From Qipengyuania flava (lineage in GTDB: Bacteria > Pseudomonadota > Alphaproteobacteria > Sphingomonadales > Sphingomonadaceae), in assembly GCF_011762005.1 (NCBI RefSeq), contig NZ_JAASQU010000001.1:1047974-1111973 (forward strand): DNA of 64,000 nt, read 5' to 3'. The notes under the pieces were generated by a model that did no database searches, had not been told where the DNA came from, and saw only the letters and a program-made list of their open reading frames with translations. Below are positions 63,157 through 64,000 of this stretch, one piece after another (within the stretch, counting starts at the first letter, position 1; each line of letters opens with the position of its first letter). A program made the position numbers and the translations under genes.

Positions 63157-64000
63157 GGGGCCATCTCCTCGATCCAGCGGCGCACGATTGTGAGCCCTTC
63201 CTCATCGACAGTGGCCTTGCCCAGTTCGGGCATCGCCACGCCCGGTTCGGGGCTGGCCATGCGATAGGTCAGGATCGAACTGTCGGGCGATCCTGGCACG
63301 ATGTCGAACAGATGCCCGCCCGCCCCGCGCCCGGCAGCAACCGGGCGCTTGCCGATGCCGAGCTTGTAAGGATCGCCCTGCTCCCAGCGCAGGTCGAGCC
63401 CGCTGTTGGACGCAGTGGCCCCGGGCCGGTGGCAATGGGCGCAATTGACATCGAGATAGGCCCGCGCGGCCGATGTTAGATCCACGCCCCCTCGCGCTTC
63501 CCACAGGGGCAGCGTGTCGGCGTCCTGCGGCACCGTATCGAGCCGGCCCGCAGCGACCATCTCGCCGAGCCATTCATGCGACAGATTGCGCGCCTTGGGC
63601 CCGATCGGCACCACCACGCCATCGAGCCCGTGACAATCCTTGCATTGGTTCTTGTTGGGCACGCGGTAGCTGATCGCCTCACCCTGCGGCGTCGTGACAT
63701 CGACACGTGCGCCGGCGATGGCGAGCCGCGCATCGGTCTGCTCGTCGTTCCAGAGGTAGGGCAGCGCCAACCAGCCATCGGCGCGGTGCAGCAGCACGCG
63801 TGTTTCGATCAGGCGGCGCTCGACGCCCTCGCCGAAGGCAAAGGTCTTGATGAGCGCCGCGCCCACCGGAATGTCGAGCAGGCCTTCGCCGTCGGCCCCC
63901 ATCGGCGTGCCGTCGGGCAGATAGAGGAAGCGCAGCTTGTCCGCCCCGTCCGAATAGAGCGGTGTGTTGAGCCGGTAGGGCGTGACACGCGCCGCAGGCT
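63153..64000 (-). CDS. SO2930-type diheme c-type cytochrome family protein, 5' end outside window
   Basis: About 282 residues of this protein are visible; the N-terminus lies beyond the window. The visible part opens with PYRLNTPLYSDGADKLRFLY and has two heme-binding C-x2-CH motifs, CKDCHG and CAHCHR, and ends in IVRRWIEEMAP. This layout matches the SO2930-type family of periplasmic or outer-membrane proteins of unknown redox role. It is coupled to the alpha/beta hydrolase gene by an ATGA overlap. Confidence 0.82.
   Translation of the reverse strand, partial: PAARVTPYRLNTPLYSDGADKLRFLYLPDGTPMGADGEGLLDIPVGAALIKTFAFGEGVERRLIETRVLLHRADGWLALPYLWNDEQTDARLAIAGARVDVTTPQGEAISYRVPNKNQCKDCHGLDGVVVPIGPKARNLSHEWLGEMVAAGRLDTVPQDADTLPLWEARGGVDLTSAARAYLDVNCAHCHRPGATASNSGLDLRWEQGDPYKLGIGKRPVAAGRGAGGHLFDIVPGSPDSSILTYRMASPEPGVAMPELGKATVDEEGLTIVRRWIEEMAP

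Overview
The window is GC-rich DNA, densely coding on both strands, from an alphaproteobacterium of the order Sphingomonadales, most likely family Erythrobacteraceae. This placement rests on gene order and content, not on a search: hisG-hisD-nusB-thiL, infA-maf-RNase E/G-yacG-tRNA-Phe, J-domain/BolA, four large TonB-dependent receptors, a beta-propeller phytase, a DUF2332 protein and an ABA4-like protein. No plasmid, phage, integrase or CRISPR signal was seen. The longest gene-free gaps are about 270 bases (26149-26420, 46699-46968 and 52164-52421). I saw only regulatory-type sequence in them.

Region by region. 1-3594: the tail of an unidentified gene, then an HxlR regulator divergent from five genes of glyoxalase-fold, DUF1428 and glutathione-transferase type that look like an electrophile-detoxification operon. 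3616-8270: J-domain protein, BolA, pirin, SDR, epoxide-hydrolase-like protein and DUF2332 protein. 8307-13915: hisG-hisD-nusB-thiL with overlapping start and stop codons, then the membrane pyrophosphatase hppA with its own terminator. 13980-17057: an unusual tight cluster of two FemAB-like acyltransferases around a cupin/JmjC-like protein. 17171-22279: thioesterase tesB behind a palindromic operator, then a Fur-box-controlled siderophore receptor, membrane protein and PepSY reductase-like operon. 22304-26148: phytase lipoprotein and its TonB receptor. 26421-30472: DEAD-box helicase, universal stress protein, HTH-like protein and a small GIY-YIG nuclease gene bracketed by inverted pairs of palindromic repeats. 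30473-37952: uvrC, an APC permease, a flavoprotein and a TonB receptor with a cysteine-bearing repeat insertion.

38159-40324: infA-maf-RNase E/G-yacG and tRNA-Phe. 40386-43401: biotin genes bioF-bioD-bioA. 43551-47879: purC, then purS-purQ, separated by an inverted TonB receptor gene. 47880-55641: a GGDEF-EAL regulator, glmS, an isolated cpaF, small genes, a DMT transporter and an entericidin-like lipoprotein. 55723-64000 lies almost entirely on the minus strand: map with a ParD-like partner, methyltransferase, acyl-CoA ligase, ABA4-like protein, NAD-binding protein, dGTPase, an Asp/Glu-racemase-like protein, a hydrolase and a partial diheme cytochrome.

The signals most worth following are the repeat-bracketed GIY-YIG gene (29832-30412), the repeat insertion in the receptor at 34995-37952, and the FemAB/cupin/FemAB cluster (13980-17057). 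None of these could be compared with a database here, so their novelty is unproven.
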